Program-made: the position numbers and the translations under genes
Notes under the pieces: generated by a model
The model's database searches: none
What the model saw: the letters and a program-made list of their open reading frames with translations, nothing else
Told to the model about the DNA's origin: nothing
Source of the DNA: Toxorhynchites rutilus septentrionalis
Taxonomy: Eukaryota; Arthropoda; Insecta; Diptera; Culicidae
Direction of reading: 5' to 3'
Length of the DNA: 64,000 nt
NCBI RefSeq assembly: GCF_029784135.1
Contig: NC_073745.1
Location: 237,927,664-237,991,663 of the forward strand
Part shown: piece by piece, positions 50,835 through 61,957 of the stretch
How the letters are laid out: the number at the start of each line of letters is the position of its first letter
Numbering within the stretch: position 1 is the stretch's first letter

Positions 50835-52694
50835 GAAGGGCACTCTAAAAATTCTGGACAATGGTCAATAATGATGTAGTATGCGTGTAAAACGGTAGAT
50901 AAATATACGTAAATACACGTTCCAGTAGCAGTACTCAGAACGACACGTGCGTTTCCGACCGTGTAGGCCGGGAGAGCCAACCTGGCGCCATCTGTCGGAG
51001 GAATTCCGAAGTTATCGTTTGTTTTCGGGTCGTCTTCGCATGGCACAAACCTGTTTTCTAAAAAAAGGGGTGACAACACACACGATGGCACCAGCTTCGC
51101 TGCGATGGTGAGGTAGTAAAGGCTCATATGTTTTTTTTAACTAGCATATCACTGTTCTGGGGTTCTTTGCCGGTTATTTCAATTCAGTATATAATGCTAA
51201 AGAATATTACAATAGAAACTGGCAACACTGCATGACTCTTCGGTTTTAAAAATTAAATTTATGTATATATTGGGGAGGGTGTGGACAAAATACTAGGGGA
51301 ACATGACGACATAAATAAGGATCGGATGGAGGATACTAATTATTTTGCTGCCATTAGTGTGTGCTGCTGATAGAGGTGTTGTATTTTCTCCCTGGCGGGA
51401 ATTGGAGCGTGTGAAAAATGGGTATAGTGGCTTCAGTGAAGCCAGGACAAAAGGCTCCCGCGCAAAGATTTATCACTCTCTTTTACAATAGCGGTGGGAA
51501 AACGTCGTCCAGCTAGGGATTTACTATATTTAATCCGAGCTATTGGGGGAAAACGGAACTAGCCAGAGTAAAAGAAAGCGATTAAGGATATACATAGCAG
51601 TGGCACTTTGTCACGAGAAATGAATTTTTCTCTCGGCTTCCTCGTGCACTTACTTTCCCTCCAATGAATATAATGGAAACGTGCACTGCTGGTGTCACTA
51701 CTAGTACTGTATATTGTTAAAAGTTTCGCGAAAAATACGGTACACCGTAGGGATCTGAGACAACGGAAGCCAAAGAAATAAAAAACTAGTAGATTGTATT
51801 GCTGTTTCTTTTTTTCCTCTCCTTGTGGACGACGTTTTCCTGCCGCGGAGGAAGAAAACTTTTTTCCTGTGATAAATGGTTCATCCTTAATTTGAGCCGA
51901 GTGAAATATTTGAATTATGTCGAGAAAAGAAAATATACCGTAGACTCCTCGGACGAAGAGGCAAATGGGACGATGGACTGCTTGTAATTTAGATGGCACG
52001 GTGGAGATTATCGCGTTTGCGTGCGGTAATTTGCTTCGCCTTTCCGGGAACAAAAGTAAGATGGTGTTAACTTTTTATTCGGCACAACTACCTAACCGAG
52101 AACCTAGATAGCAATAACGGGACTGTATCTGAGTTTGTTTCGAACGCCGAACACTGTGTTTGATGCAACACAGAAACGATCAGGAGCTAGGAAATAGTAA
52201 AAAAGAAGAAGAAAATTCAAAGGAAATATTTCCCATATCAACAATGAAGAACAACCCAATTTATAAGATTTTGTCATACTCAAATAAGATCATATTCACA
52301 GATCCTCAAAAATCTTTTTTTGAATCATGTGAATTCTTGGATTATTACACATTCAGGAATATATCTCATTGCAGGCATTCCTTGTTATTGTATTGTTGTA
52401 TTTTTGCTCAATATAACGCAACAGGAAACATCCGTATGATATATTATTTTTCTGTTCAATAACAATAATTGTATTAATTAGTCCTATTTTGAATTTTATT
52501 AACACAGTTCTATGTATTAACTTATTTTTGAGTTAAGTCGCTCAGAACTGTGCCAGGCAAAGTTATATAAAATTAAGGATCACTTGCGCTATTTCTCTAC
52601 AATGGTTGGTAACATCAAGCTATTCTCCAGCAGGCCAGATTATACTTCAACCAGTTTGTGAAGGAAGTTTTGAAAGTCGTGATTATGTACACTA

Positions 52695-53903
52695 GGGTGC
52701 CAATGAATGGATGGGAAATAATCGACCCTAACATTTCAAAAAGTTACCTACTAAAAAATGTTGACCTCGAAAAAACACCCTATGCAATATATCAGCTCAA
52801 TCGGACATAAGAGAGAGTGGCGCAAAGCGATCAAAGTTTGAGTTTTCTGAAAATCGAAAAATCACCCAAGAGAGAAGTAAAGGGAATCGGGTTTTCCGAA
52901 AAAAAAAAGTTGATGCCAAATGTCTTAATTGCATGAAACGTCAAGATCTTGTGTCATCTTGAAAATTTTTTTTGGTCAAAAATCGACACTCTGGGACTCT
53001 CAGAGTTTTTTTTCGGAATACGAGACGAAACGTATGGTTTTAAGTGCCAACAAAAGTAGTTATCTCGATTTTTCGTTCGGAACTTGCTGCGAAATGTTGA
53101 TTTGCACGATAATATACCCTATGCAAAATATTCGCTTATTCGAACTTCATTTATTAGTGTCACAGACAATAAAATTGGAGTTTTTTTTTTTGAAAAACGA
53201 AAGATCACCGGAAATCGGGGTTTAAAAAAAATGTTGGTGTCAAATGTTTTCAAATTGCATGACAGTTCGAGATTTACAGTTATCTCGAAAAAAACAATTG
53301 TCAAAAAAATTTTGTTTCGCCCTTGAGATGATTGTGAATCTCGACGTGTCATGCAATTAAGACATTTGGCACCAACAAACTTTTCTGAAAACTCCGATTT
53401 CCGGTGATTTTTTGGTTTTCAAAAAACTCAAATTTTAACGACTGCGACTCTAATAAATGAAGTTCGAATGAGCTAATATTTTGCATATGTATATTATCGT
53501 GCAAATCAAAATTTCGCAACAAATTCTGAATGGAAAATCGAGATAACTATTTTTATTGGCACTTAAGACCATATGTTTCGTCTCGTATTCCGGAAAGTCC
53601 CAGAGTGTCGATTTTTGACAAAAAATAAATTCGAGATGACACTAATTCTCGACGTTTCATGCAATTTTAAGACATTCGGCATCAAAAAATATTTTTCGAA
53701 ATCCCCGATTTCCTTTACTCCCCCCTTGGGTGATTTTTCGATTTTCAAAAAACTCAAACTTTGACCGCTCTTCGCCACTCTCCCTCAAGTCCGATTGAGC
53801 TGATATTTTGCATAGGTTTTTTTTTCGAGGTTGTGAACATTGTGTATAGGGAACCTTTTTGACATTTAAGGGTCGATTTTTTCCCATACATTCATTGGCA
53901 CCC
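52695..53903. mobile_element. Fold-back element, about 1.2 kb, arms about 600 bp
   Basis: It begins GGGTGCCAATGAATGGATGG and ends with the complement of GGGTGCCAATGAATGTATGG, bracketed by TA at 52693-52694 and 53904-53905. The two halves are near-complete inverted copies. Matching blocks in order include TATCAGCTCAATCGGAC, AAGTTTGAGTTTT.TGAAAATC, CATGAAACGTC, AAAATCGACACTCTGGGACT, TACGAGACGAAAC and TTGCACGATAATATA. The centre is near 53300. No open frame is conserved. Confidence 0.88.
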
Positions 53904-54213
53904 TATGGAACATACTTCATAATTCGTTCTACTGAATGGAATGAATCAGCTGATGAATAGGTTTGTTCCGCCTCCAAATATTCCAGAGTAATTCGATGGA
54001 TTTCGATTGCTGAAGAATTGATACACAGGATAGCAAGCCTATCAGAATCCAATACTTGTTTTGTCCTGCACAATTGTCGAGCCACAGAATGTCGTTATTG
54101 GAATAAAGATTTGAGAAAAAACTTGCAAAAAAATGAGTGGGTTATATCTATGATATAACCGCAAGATTGACGTGAGACTACCGTTGGCTTAGTAATCATT
54201 TTTGATGGCTGAT

Positions 54214-54420
54214 GGTTTTGATGGCTGTGTTAGAACACATGTCGGGAGGAAAAAAAGATCCCCTAACCTGCATGTATTTGCAATACCAATCTCACCTTGG
54301 TTTTGATAGCTGTGTTAGGGAACGCATGCCGATGGGAACAAAAGCTCCCCCAACTTGCATGTATTTGCAATGCCAATTTCCCCATGCACCTTGGCTTTGA
54401 TGGCTGTGTTGGGGAAACCG
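54214..54420 (+). repeat. Tandem repeat, 85-94 bp unit, about 2.3 copies
   Basis: Unit starts at 54214, 54299 and 54393 with GGTTTTGATGGCTGTGTTAG. Each has a CATGTATTTGCAATGCCAAT core (about 60-70 bases in) and a CACCTTGG end. The third unit is cut short at about 54420. Confidence 0.85.
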
Positions 54421-56019
54421 TGAATCGGGCCAATCAAAACGTGGTAGTTAGAGCGTTTAGATAGCACTTGACATTTTACAGTAATACAATTGCTTATCTC
54501 AGACGAAAAATAACATCTTATTAATTGTGATAGATGCGTAGAAATATTTTCTATCAATTGATGCAAACATATTTCCGATCTACCAGGAAATGTTCGTGTT
54601 ATAAGCATTCGAATTCTTTCGTTTTTATCTGCATGTTCTGTGTTTAGGTTTTCATTTTACCCCCCATAGAATCCGGTTGGACATAGTCCCATATAAAAAA
54701 AACTAAAGTGTGGCTTATTTTTCATTCAACAATTGTTGGTTTAAACATGAATGCTCGAAAAGGACCGTTCCGAACGTCACCCATCGGAGCAAAACTCTCA
54801 TTTAGTGCAATTATCTTTTTGCAAAAAAATATGTTATGAAAGGCATAATAAGGCAGATCCGTATCACTCTCAGCTTCTGTTCCGGAACCAGCATAACGAC
54901 TGCAGCAAATTCAGGAAACCTCTTCCGGACATTATAGAAATTTTGTTCCGAATTCGTTCCCTTCCTGCAATCACTGGGACTTTCAACAGTCGGAGAAAAT
55001 CTTAGTTTGGATCCTTATCAGGCGAGTGAGGATAGAACAGCAACATGCTAATCTACGTCAAGATTGCGAATAAACGTTCAACCAACACATTGTTCGCATA
55101 AACTGACGTACGGCTTTTTCAATTGATTTAAAATAACAAAATCTCATGGAACCCCTCCGGTCCACTTTTGACAGCAAATATTTATTGAATGGACAGATTA
55201 CCGTCATGATTATTCAACTCAAAATTAGGAAAACGCTTTTTTCTAACACTAAGAGTTTTGGTGGCTACGTCAACCATGCATATTCGAGCAGTACAGGAAC
55301 TCAACAAACGCCATGGAATCTGCATACTGAAGGTAACTGGAGAAATTTGCGGACATTGCCGATGAGTACACTGCAAGTTAAATCAAAGAACGCGAAGTTG
55401 AGAGTTTATAAACGCTGAAGAAAGCGAAAGTGTTTCAAAAGCACTCCCACCACATCTGTCCACATCAGCACATCTGTCGACTGAAATTCCTATTTCACGC
55501 CTGACCAGTAAGGTTAGACTAATTTTATGCCATGTAGTAACATGGATGGATCATAAAATGTCGCTGTCTGGTTGTATTCTGACCAGGAGCCTTCGATTTC
55601 ATGCTAACACGTGTTTAGTCTCGGATTAGTTATTCTAAGCTCAATCAATCTTGTTTCGAGTTCATGTCGTTTTCTACAATCCACTACCATCGTAAATGTT
55701 CCTCCGATAGTATCCTCGACCAGCTGGGCTTGCCACCGTTTCCACCGATTCATCGCATTTCGACCATAACAGTATTTTTCTAACGTCACTGATCGTACTA
55801 GCATACAACGTAAAGTACAAATTACAAACACCAACTGTTAAGAAATGGAGAATTTGCTCTTATCGCACCTTCACCTCGATTGTTTCTGTTTAGTGGTACA
55901 ATCGTTTTCCAGTAACTCTGCCCCTAAACGATCGTGTTTGTTGGCACTCATATGGGAATTCGTTGCCAAAAAACATAAAATGATTGTACACTGGAGGCGC
56001 TTTCTACGCGGGGGATACG

Positions 56020-56110
56020 TTCCGAGTAAACAAAAACTGCATAAATTCCCTTATCTGCGTAAAAAAACCGCGTAAAACTAAACCAGGTAATTTTACAAAA
56101 TCCGTGTAAA
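56020..56110 (+). repeat. Short reiterated CGCGTAAA-type repeat, cluster 1
   Basis: Copies of TGCGTAAAAAAACC, CGCGTAAAACTA and CCGTGTAAAAATC follow in loose tandem. Related to cluster 2 at 56784-56905 and, in reverse complement, to 29075-29350. Confidence 0.55.
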
Positions 56111-56283
56111 AATCTAACAAACAGTGAATTGTTAGTTTAAAATACAACCCATATTCTAACAATCGATTAACTTTTTTTTTGCATGCATGCTATTCATGAT
56201 ATCTGTATCTCCTTCTATTTCTCAGCTACTGATCAGTGATACAATACAAACTTATTTCTTGAAAAGTCACATCAATTAGCATA

Positions 56284-56474
56284 CAGGAAAACCTGTTTTT
56301 GCGCGGTTGCTTTTTGTGCGACTTCTCATTTGTATGACTGTTTAGGTGCGATATTATTATTTGTGCAATTAGTTTGTGTGATTCAAGACCCGATGTCATA
56401 ATAAAATCGCACAAAAAGAGTCGCACAAACGAGGAATCACACGAAAAGGGACCGCACAAAAACAGGTTTGCCTG
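56284..56474. mobile_element. MITE, 191 bp, TA target duplication
   Basis: Terminal inverted repeats CAGGAAAACCTGTTTTTGCG and CAGGCAAACCTGTTTTTGTG (right end in reverse complement) are bracketed by TA at 56282-56283 and 56475-56476. Most of the element is an imperfect hairpin. Confidence 0.88.
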
Positions 56475-56505
56475 TATTGAATTTTCACGTGGTTTATAGT
56501 GCTCC

Positions 56506-56770
56506 CGTGGTCGAGTGGTTAGCGTCACACCTACCTCGCCGGGGTTTCGGGTTCGATTCCCGTTTTGGTCGGGGGAATTTTTCGTCAAAGAAATTTCTTC
56601 CGACTTGCACTGTGGTCACGCGCATTCTAGAGCTTGCCACTCAGAATGCATTCAAGGCGTGTTATCTGGCACAGTAATCTCAACTAAGTACAAATGAAAA
56701 TGACGCAGGTAACACTACGTTGAGACGGCGATGTTCCTATAGGAACGTTAGTGCCATTTGAGAGAGAGGG
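56506..56770 (+). mobile_element. tRNA-headed SINE of a type abundant in Aedes
   Basis: The head GCTCCCGTGGTCGAGTGGTT has a perfect A box (TGGTCGAGTGG). A perfect B box (GGTTCGATTCC) follows at about 56550. The body (GAATTTTTCGTCAAAGAAAT ... TTGAGACGGCG ... TAGGAACGTTAGTGCCATT) ends in a GA-rich tail at 56758-56782. From memory this body closely resembles Aedes aegypti SINEs of the Gecko/Feilai sort; the family name needs a database match. Of the SINEs in this window it has the least decayed promoter boxes. Confidence 0.88.
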
Positions 56771-56783
56771 AGAGAGAGAGAGA

Positions 56784-56905
56784 CGTGCCGCGAAAAAAAA
56801 ACCGAGTAAATTTCGAAATCCGCGTAAATTCCGAATTCCGCGTAAAAAAACTACGTAAATTCCGAAATCCGCGTAAATTTCAAAAACCGTGTAAAATACG
56901 ACCTC
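56784..56905 (+). repeat. CGCGTAAA-type repeat, cluster 2
   Basis: At least six loosely tandem units of the form TCCGCGTAAATTCCGAAA, directly after the SINE tail. Confidence 0.7.
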
Positions 56906-57404
56906 AGTTTATTTCAAAAGACAAGCTTAAAGAAACGTGCGTACCAGGGCAAGTTGGACATCTTTGAGCTCATAGTCAGGCTTCATAACGAAAATTTATA
57001 TCTTTCGTCCGCTGCTGCATATCCTCTTCTGTGAGTCGAAGATGGATGCGTATGAATTAGGAACTTGGCCGTAGGAGAGCAGCTCATAGCGAATGAGTCC
57101 TTGCCAATCACATCAAACACATGGCGAAACTTTTCTATACATTACTGTCTTGGCCACCATTTCGTCAAGCGTTTTTGCCTGACTGTCCTAAGCTTGTACA
57201 TATTGTACATACGCTATCCGCTTCAGAAAGGGTCTATATTGTCTGGATTCGCAGATTGGAATTCAATCCATGAGTTTTCTTTAAAAATCTTGTGACTTGT
57301 GAGCTTCTGTTTGTATCCATTTTTTATGTAATGCTTAGTTCCTGGACCTTCGAAACAGTGATATTACATGACTTACATGACTCGTTGCATTCGACGATTT
57401 TCAT

Positions 57405-57750
57405 AAATTTATCGACCAGAGCACGGTGCATCTTCGACGTCAAAATTACCGAAACGGTACCGATGAAACCAAAATTGCGCATGCTTTGTTACCACTGTAT
57501 CTGGACCATAAATACTTTTCACATCTTGAGCCGCATGCCTTGCGGTTTCGTCTGGATTGGAATTAAAGTGTAAAATATGGCGTTGATACCGCTCATTAGC
57601 CGCTGGCGCACACATTCTGCATTCACGGCCTTGGTCAGCTGATTCCATCAATTCTTTATCTGACCAACATCGATGGTGAATGCTTCCTTCATCTTCAACT
57701 TCTGCTTCATGATAGGCCATTATTTTCCTATTGGACGGAATTTGGGACAA
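57405..57750 (-). pseudogene. mariner transposase N-terminal fragment
   Basis: The minus strand reads YQRHILHFNSNPDETARHAA, then SIYGPDTVV, then FWFHRYRFGNFDVEDAPCSGR. This is the order of the helix-turn-helix region and WF..FRSG.F..EDAPRSGRP motif of mariner. The catalytic domain is not recognisable below 57400. It aligns with the fragment at 9560-9780. Confidence 0.8.
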
Positions 57751-58259
57751 TTTGGAGGATTCAGCTCTTTTGAAATGAATCGGATTCTATATTGCCGTTC
57801 CAACATTGTAGCAATTGAGTCTGCTATGAACCTTGAAATTGACTTCTACATAAGTTTTATCCATCGCGTTCCGTCAGTATCTGGTCGCCTGCCTTCTTAG
57901 AATACCTTGTATCAGTTTTAGAACACTTTGTAGGTCGTTTTATTCCACTATCTTTAAATCTCTGCAGCGTCTGCAAGTTTTTTTTTTATTTTTGCAAATG
58001 AAATTTGAACTTGCTCGCGATATCTCCTTGAGCCTTTGACTCGTGGAACTTTTGGCCTTAAATGTGCCAAGAGTCCATATTTACATACGGTTCGTCGTCT
58101 ATGAGATGAGCATTCTTGGTACTTCGTTGGTTCCTTGCTGTACAACTTCTGAACACAAATGTTGGTTTTGCTTCAGCGTTCGGTTTGATGAACAATTTGA
58201 TATGATAAAATTGATACATATGATGTATGATAATGTATCATTGTGACATCAGCTTCCGA

Positions 58260-59235
58260 GAACTCTGAGTTTGTCCTGGCTGTTCTCAATTCTCCTAAAG
58301 CAGCTGCCCATAGAGGACTACAGGTCATATCAGTATTTTGCACTTGGTACAATTCATACTGGGTCGGGGATTGATAGACTTTAGAGATCTTTGAATTTCA
58401 TGGCTGTTGTCAACGACCCAAGGTAGATAAATTCGTCGACCAACTCGCCGTTACCTCACAACGTTACTACAAAGAAGGATTTCGTTACGATCAGCCCCTC
58501 CTGCTAGCATGAATGCAGTCTCAGACACATTGACCCCAGCCCAATCAGCCCTGCTTCGTGTTTCAGTCGGGTACACAAGTCCGCTAGCATCTCATGTGTT
58601 CTCGTTGAAAATCGTGCCCTGCATGTTGAAACCCGCTCTCCGCAGAACACCTTCCAGTGCCAGGTTGAAGAGCAGACTTTAGAGTTCATCGCCTTTTCGA
58701 AGTTTCCTCAGATTTCCGCACACCGTACAACGCTGCCTCAATCAGTTTTGTCAACTTTCGCGGAAAGCCGTGTTCGTTCACGAGCCTGTCGTCATGCTAG
58801 CCGATATCGGTCAATGGTATCATATGCGACTTTGGATTCGCCGAAGATTTGGTGTGTAGGGCCTTGATACTCGCGGCACTTTTGGAGCATCTGCCGCAGT
58901 GCAAAAATGTGGTTCGTCGTCGAGCAACCGGGCATGAATCTGACCTGATAACTTCCCACAAATACACTTATTATTGGCGATAGACGGCGGGAGATGATCT
59001 GGGATAAAACTTGGTATGCACCTTCCAGGATCATGATTACACGATAGTTTCTATAATCCAGTTTCTCACCATTTTTATAGATGGGAAAAAATACCCTTTC
59101 TTTCCAACCCTCCGATAGCTGTTCTTGACTATCAACTTGAACATACACTGCCAAAATTTTCCAGTATTTCCCTTGAAGTGCTCCGCAGTGAGTCTCCACT
59201 TTGTGACTTTGGGGCTTTGTGGTACTTTAACTGAT
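58260..59235 (-). pseudogene. RTE-type LINE reverse transcriptase fragment
   Basis: Minus-strand frame 59199-58792 contains FFPIYKNGEKLDYRNYRVIM, then AYQVLSQIISRRLSPII, then GSYQVRFMPGCSTTNHIFAL, then ESKVAYDTIDR. This is the finger and palm order of RTE-clade enzymes (YKNGEKLDC.NYRGI.L...GDYQ.GFR.GRSTTDQIF). The part down to 58260 continues out of frame. The catalytic DD box is not identifiable and several invariant residues are changed, so it is inactive. Confidence 0.85.
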
Positions 59236-60046
59236 TAATGGCATCCTTACTTTAACTTAACTTGACGTTGTTGTTCACTGCACCGGTGTAGTCCTCCTGA
59301 ACGCTTTCTGGGTCACCAGTATGCGCGTCGTTCAGGTGTTCATCTTTAGATCACTTCGCTACACACGATTGAACCAACAGCATTGAACGCCTATAGTATC
59401 TTGGACTCTGTTACTTGCTGTATGGCCTTGGATTTCTGCCCATTGTTGCGACATTGTTGAGAGTACAAATGTGGTCTACATTTTTTATCACTTATTACCA
59501 CGAGGTTGTAATTCAATTGATCAAGCGTCTCTTTGAGTTTTACACATTTTGAATATCCTGTGAGGATCAATGAAATTTTGCAAATATTGAAAAGTTTTGA
59601 TTTCCGTGTGATAAAGACCGATTGTTGTCGTCGCTCTTGAATTTTCGTGTATTAGATATTTTTAATGATATTATAAACTTTGCCTAATACAGCTACCGAT
59701 CATAGCTGCTGCTACATTTTCTGAGCAAGTATCTAATAAAAACCTGTATGACCTGTACATAATAATGAGCGGTAGAGAGATCATATTAGTGGTTTCATAG
59801 AATATCCTCTAAACTATCTCTGAAAAGGACTTTCAAATGGTCTCTACGAATCCAGTCAGAAGTTCACAACAAACAATTTTTACTGAAGTTATGAAAAAAA
59901 TATATCTCGTATTAACTAATGTCATATTTTTTTTTAACTCGACGCTGACGCATCTTATTCTGAAGAGATAATTTCCAACTCAGTAGCAATGTACCTAATG
60001 GACCAACTTGCTTCGCCGCATCAATCGAAATGGATTATGCACATTA

Positions 60047-60555
60047 AGGTGGCAATGGATGTATGGAAAAAAATTTCATCATCGAATTTCAAAAACCGAC
60101 CATGTACATTTTGTTTATTGGCCAAAAAAAATATCTGTGCACAGTTTTAGCTCAATCCGACATTATTTAGGGGTGCCTCAAAGCGCTCAAAGTCTCGATT
60201 TTTTTTATCCTCAAAAATCTTCCAAGGGGTGGAGTGAAGGAAATTTGGAAAATAGATTTTTTTTCCAATGCCGAATGACTTTAAAAATTACTTCAAGATG
60301 CATAAAACGTCGAGATCTGGTGTCATCTCGAAAAAAAAAATTTGCCGAAAATCGACCTTTTGGGACTTAACCTGAGAGGCAATGAAGGCATGGAAAAAAA
60401 TAGTTATAGAATTTAAAGAACCGACCATGTACATTTTGTTTATTGGCACAAAAAATGACCTGTGCAAAATTTCAGCTCAATCGGACATGATTTAGATAAA
60501 CAAAATGTACATGGTCGGTTTTTGAAATTTGACTTGTCCATTTTCGCTGCCACCC
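60047..60555. mobile_element. Fold-back element, 509 bp, related to 52695-53903
   Basis: The ends AGGTGGCAATGG and, in reverse complement, GGGTGGCAGCG are bracketed by TA. Blocks shared with the 1.2-kb element are TTTTAGCTCAATCCGACAT, a CAAAGCGCTCAAAG stretch, AAAACGTCGAGATCTGGTGT and CATCTCGAA. The block ACCGACCATGTACATTTTGT occurs three times: 60098, 60421 and inverted at about 60500. Confidence 0.8.
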
Positions 60556-61388
60556 TAATGCACATGTAACAAAACAAACACTGTTTCTAATCTAGTGCAT
60601 CTGATGCAGTGAGCATTAATTATAGCTTTCATGATCGTTCCATCCATCAAATACTACCGAGATGATTTTTTTTCACTGAAAAACTACGACACCGCCTTAA
60701 CTATGTTCTAACTATGCATATGCCATCTAGAAAGGGGAGTTAGTTTCAACCTCTAGCATCAGTTGATTGTACACATTATGAGCGGCAGATTCCGGTCAGG
60801 CTGTTACTGTTCTTTCCGATCGTCAGAGCGCGCAGAGAGATTCTAAGCATGATATCGATTTTAACATATTTTTTGTTGTTGTTGCGGGTAAATGATGAGA
60901 ATGTTTGGAAATATTAGATTGTTGTTGTTGTTGATTTGTGTTTGTTTCCTTCCTCCAACCGCTAGGCTACGCAAGGCAAGAATGAACCAGTTATCACAGC
61001 TATTTATAGAATCAATCAAGCAGTAAATTTCGTTCCAGTAAAATGAACACAAACGAGAGAATCGAGCGTTCGAGGCCTCTAACAATGTCTCATATATTAA
61101 TATACTCACGATGGCAACTAGATGTAAAGGAAAACCAGCAAAATAATTAGTACTGCAGGTTCTATTTGGGGTTGTCGGAAGGGGGTGGAAAATTTCTAGA
61201 TAAAAGGTTTAACTAGCGACATCTAAATGTACGGGATTTTTCTTTGTTTTCGTTCTGGGATCATATATTTGAGTGATTGGGATCTAAACATTACTCGGTG
61301 TGGGATTTGCTCAACAATTAAAGGTTTGTATATAGGTTGGAAGGAATAATACGGGGGTAAAGGAGGGGAGGGCAGTAAAAAATCTGTT

Positions 61389-61394
61389 CATGCA
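61389..61394 (-). promoter_or_regulatory. TGCATG Rbfox-binding motif at the 5' splice site of the 93-nt exon
   Basis: Transcript sense GAG|GTGTGCATGAAC: the hexamer occupies intron positions +4 to +9 and overlaps the end of the donor site. A protein bound here would compete with U1 snRNP (inference). Confidence 0.8.
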
Positions 61395-61397
61395 CAC

Positions 61398-61490
61398 CTC
61401 AATCTTGCGTCCCTCAACCACAGTGCCGTGAAGACGTTCGCGTGCTCGCTCCGCATCGCCACTAGTAGCGAATGTTACAAAACCGAATCC
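61398..61490 (-). CDS. Rbfox1: Rbfox1 RRM exon, 93 nt (RNP1, GFGFVTF...EGRKIE)
   Basis: Minus-strand exon, acceptor TTTTTGCATGTAG (AG at 61491-61492), donor GTGTGC. Exactly 31 codons in phase 0: GFGFVTF, then [20 protein letters not shown], then RKIE. GFGFVTF is the RNP1 strand that carries aromatic residues contacting UGCAUG RNA. The length and both boundaries equal the 93-nt exon of vertebrate RBFOX1/2/3. The residues differ from the vertebrate form at only a few positions of the loop (ATSGDAE for ENSADAD). Rbfox proteins bind (U)GCAUG in introns to repress or enhance nearby exons, and cytoplasmic forms bind 3'UTRs. Skipping this exon keeps frame but destroys the RRM. The preceding RRM exon must lie beyond 64000. 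Confidence 0.98.
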
Positions 61491-61493
61491 CTA

Positions 61494-61499
61494 CATGCA
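61494..61499 (-). promoter_or_regulatory. TGCATG motif overlapping the 3' splice site of the 93-nt exon
   Basis: Transcript sense TTTTTGCATGTAG|GGATTC: the hexamer is at -9 to -4, between the pyrimidine tract and the AG, where U2AF would bind. Confidence 0.85.
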
Positions 61500-61518
61500 A
61501 AAAGGACAGAACAAGAAA

Positions 61519-61524
61519 CATGCA
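61519..61524 (-). promoter_or_regulatory. Upstream TGCATG motif before the polypyrimidine tract
   Basis: Transcript sense AATGCATGTTTCTTGTTC: the hexamer is at -34 to -29, just ahead of the tract TTTCTTGTTCTGTCCTTTTT, in the branch-point zone. Confidence 0.85.
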
Positions 61525-61904
61525 TTAAAAACAGCGGTCCGCTCAAAAACAACGTGCAACAAAAAATATTATTTTCTGTATACTTTTTTGTATATATATA
61601 CTTTTTTGTTTTGAAAACAGAATAATCTCAGGTCTTAGTTCGTTCTTTCTAACGGAGATTTTGATTATTGTTTTTGTTTTAATTTCATTAAACTTACGCA
61701 CTTCTTAATTGTATCTCTTTAAATGGTATAAATATACATACGAATAAAACTTGCACTAAAAATAAATTCTCATCTCACAAAGTGTAAAACTCATACATAT
61801 CTGGTTATGATATATAGGAATGGGAACCCAACCAAACGAAAATTGAAACATATGGATTCAAAAAAGAAAACAAAAGAATATCGAATTCGAACGTCTGCAT
61901 TGGA

Positions 61905-61957
<53 letters not shown>
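61905..61957 (+). repeat. Microsatellite (TAG)17-18
   Basis: Almost perfect TAG/AGT trinucleotide run; on the Rbfox1 transcript strand it reads (CTA)n. It lies in the intron about 415 bases upstream of the 93-nt exon. Confidence 0.95.

Larger units (their letters stand above)
35686..61397 (-). other. Large Rbfox1 intron, about 25.7 kb
   Basis: Phase-0 intron between the RRM exon and the VNNATAR exon. It carries most of the mobile DNA in the window (separate entries). Sub-stretches where I see nothing identifiable: 36060-37680, 38070-38680, 38740-40040, 42000-42800, 43500-45850, 49400-52690 (except a short AT repeat), 54430-56000, 59240-60040 and 60560-61390. Confidence 0.8.

Noticed and set aside
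51559..52053. 164-codon minus-strand open frame
   Set aside because: Irregular composition with no domain, and no support from splice sites or start context; a chance frame in a slightly GC-richer patch.
56506..56577. Functional tRNA gene
   Set aside because: A and B boxes are excellent, but the cloverleaf arms do not pair well and a SINE body follows; it is a SINE head. The same applies to 8643 and 48618.
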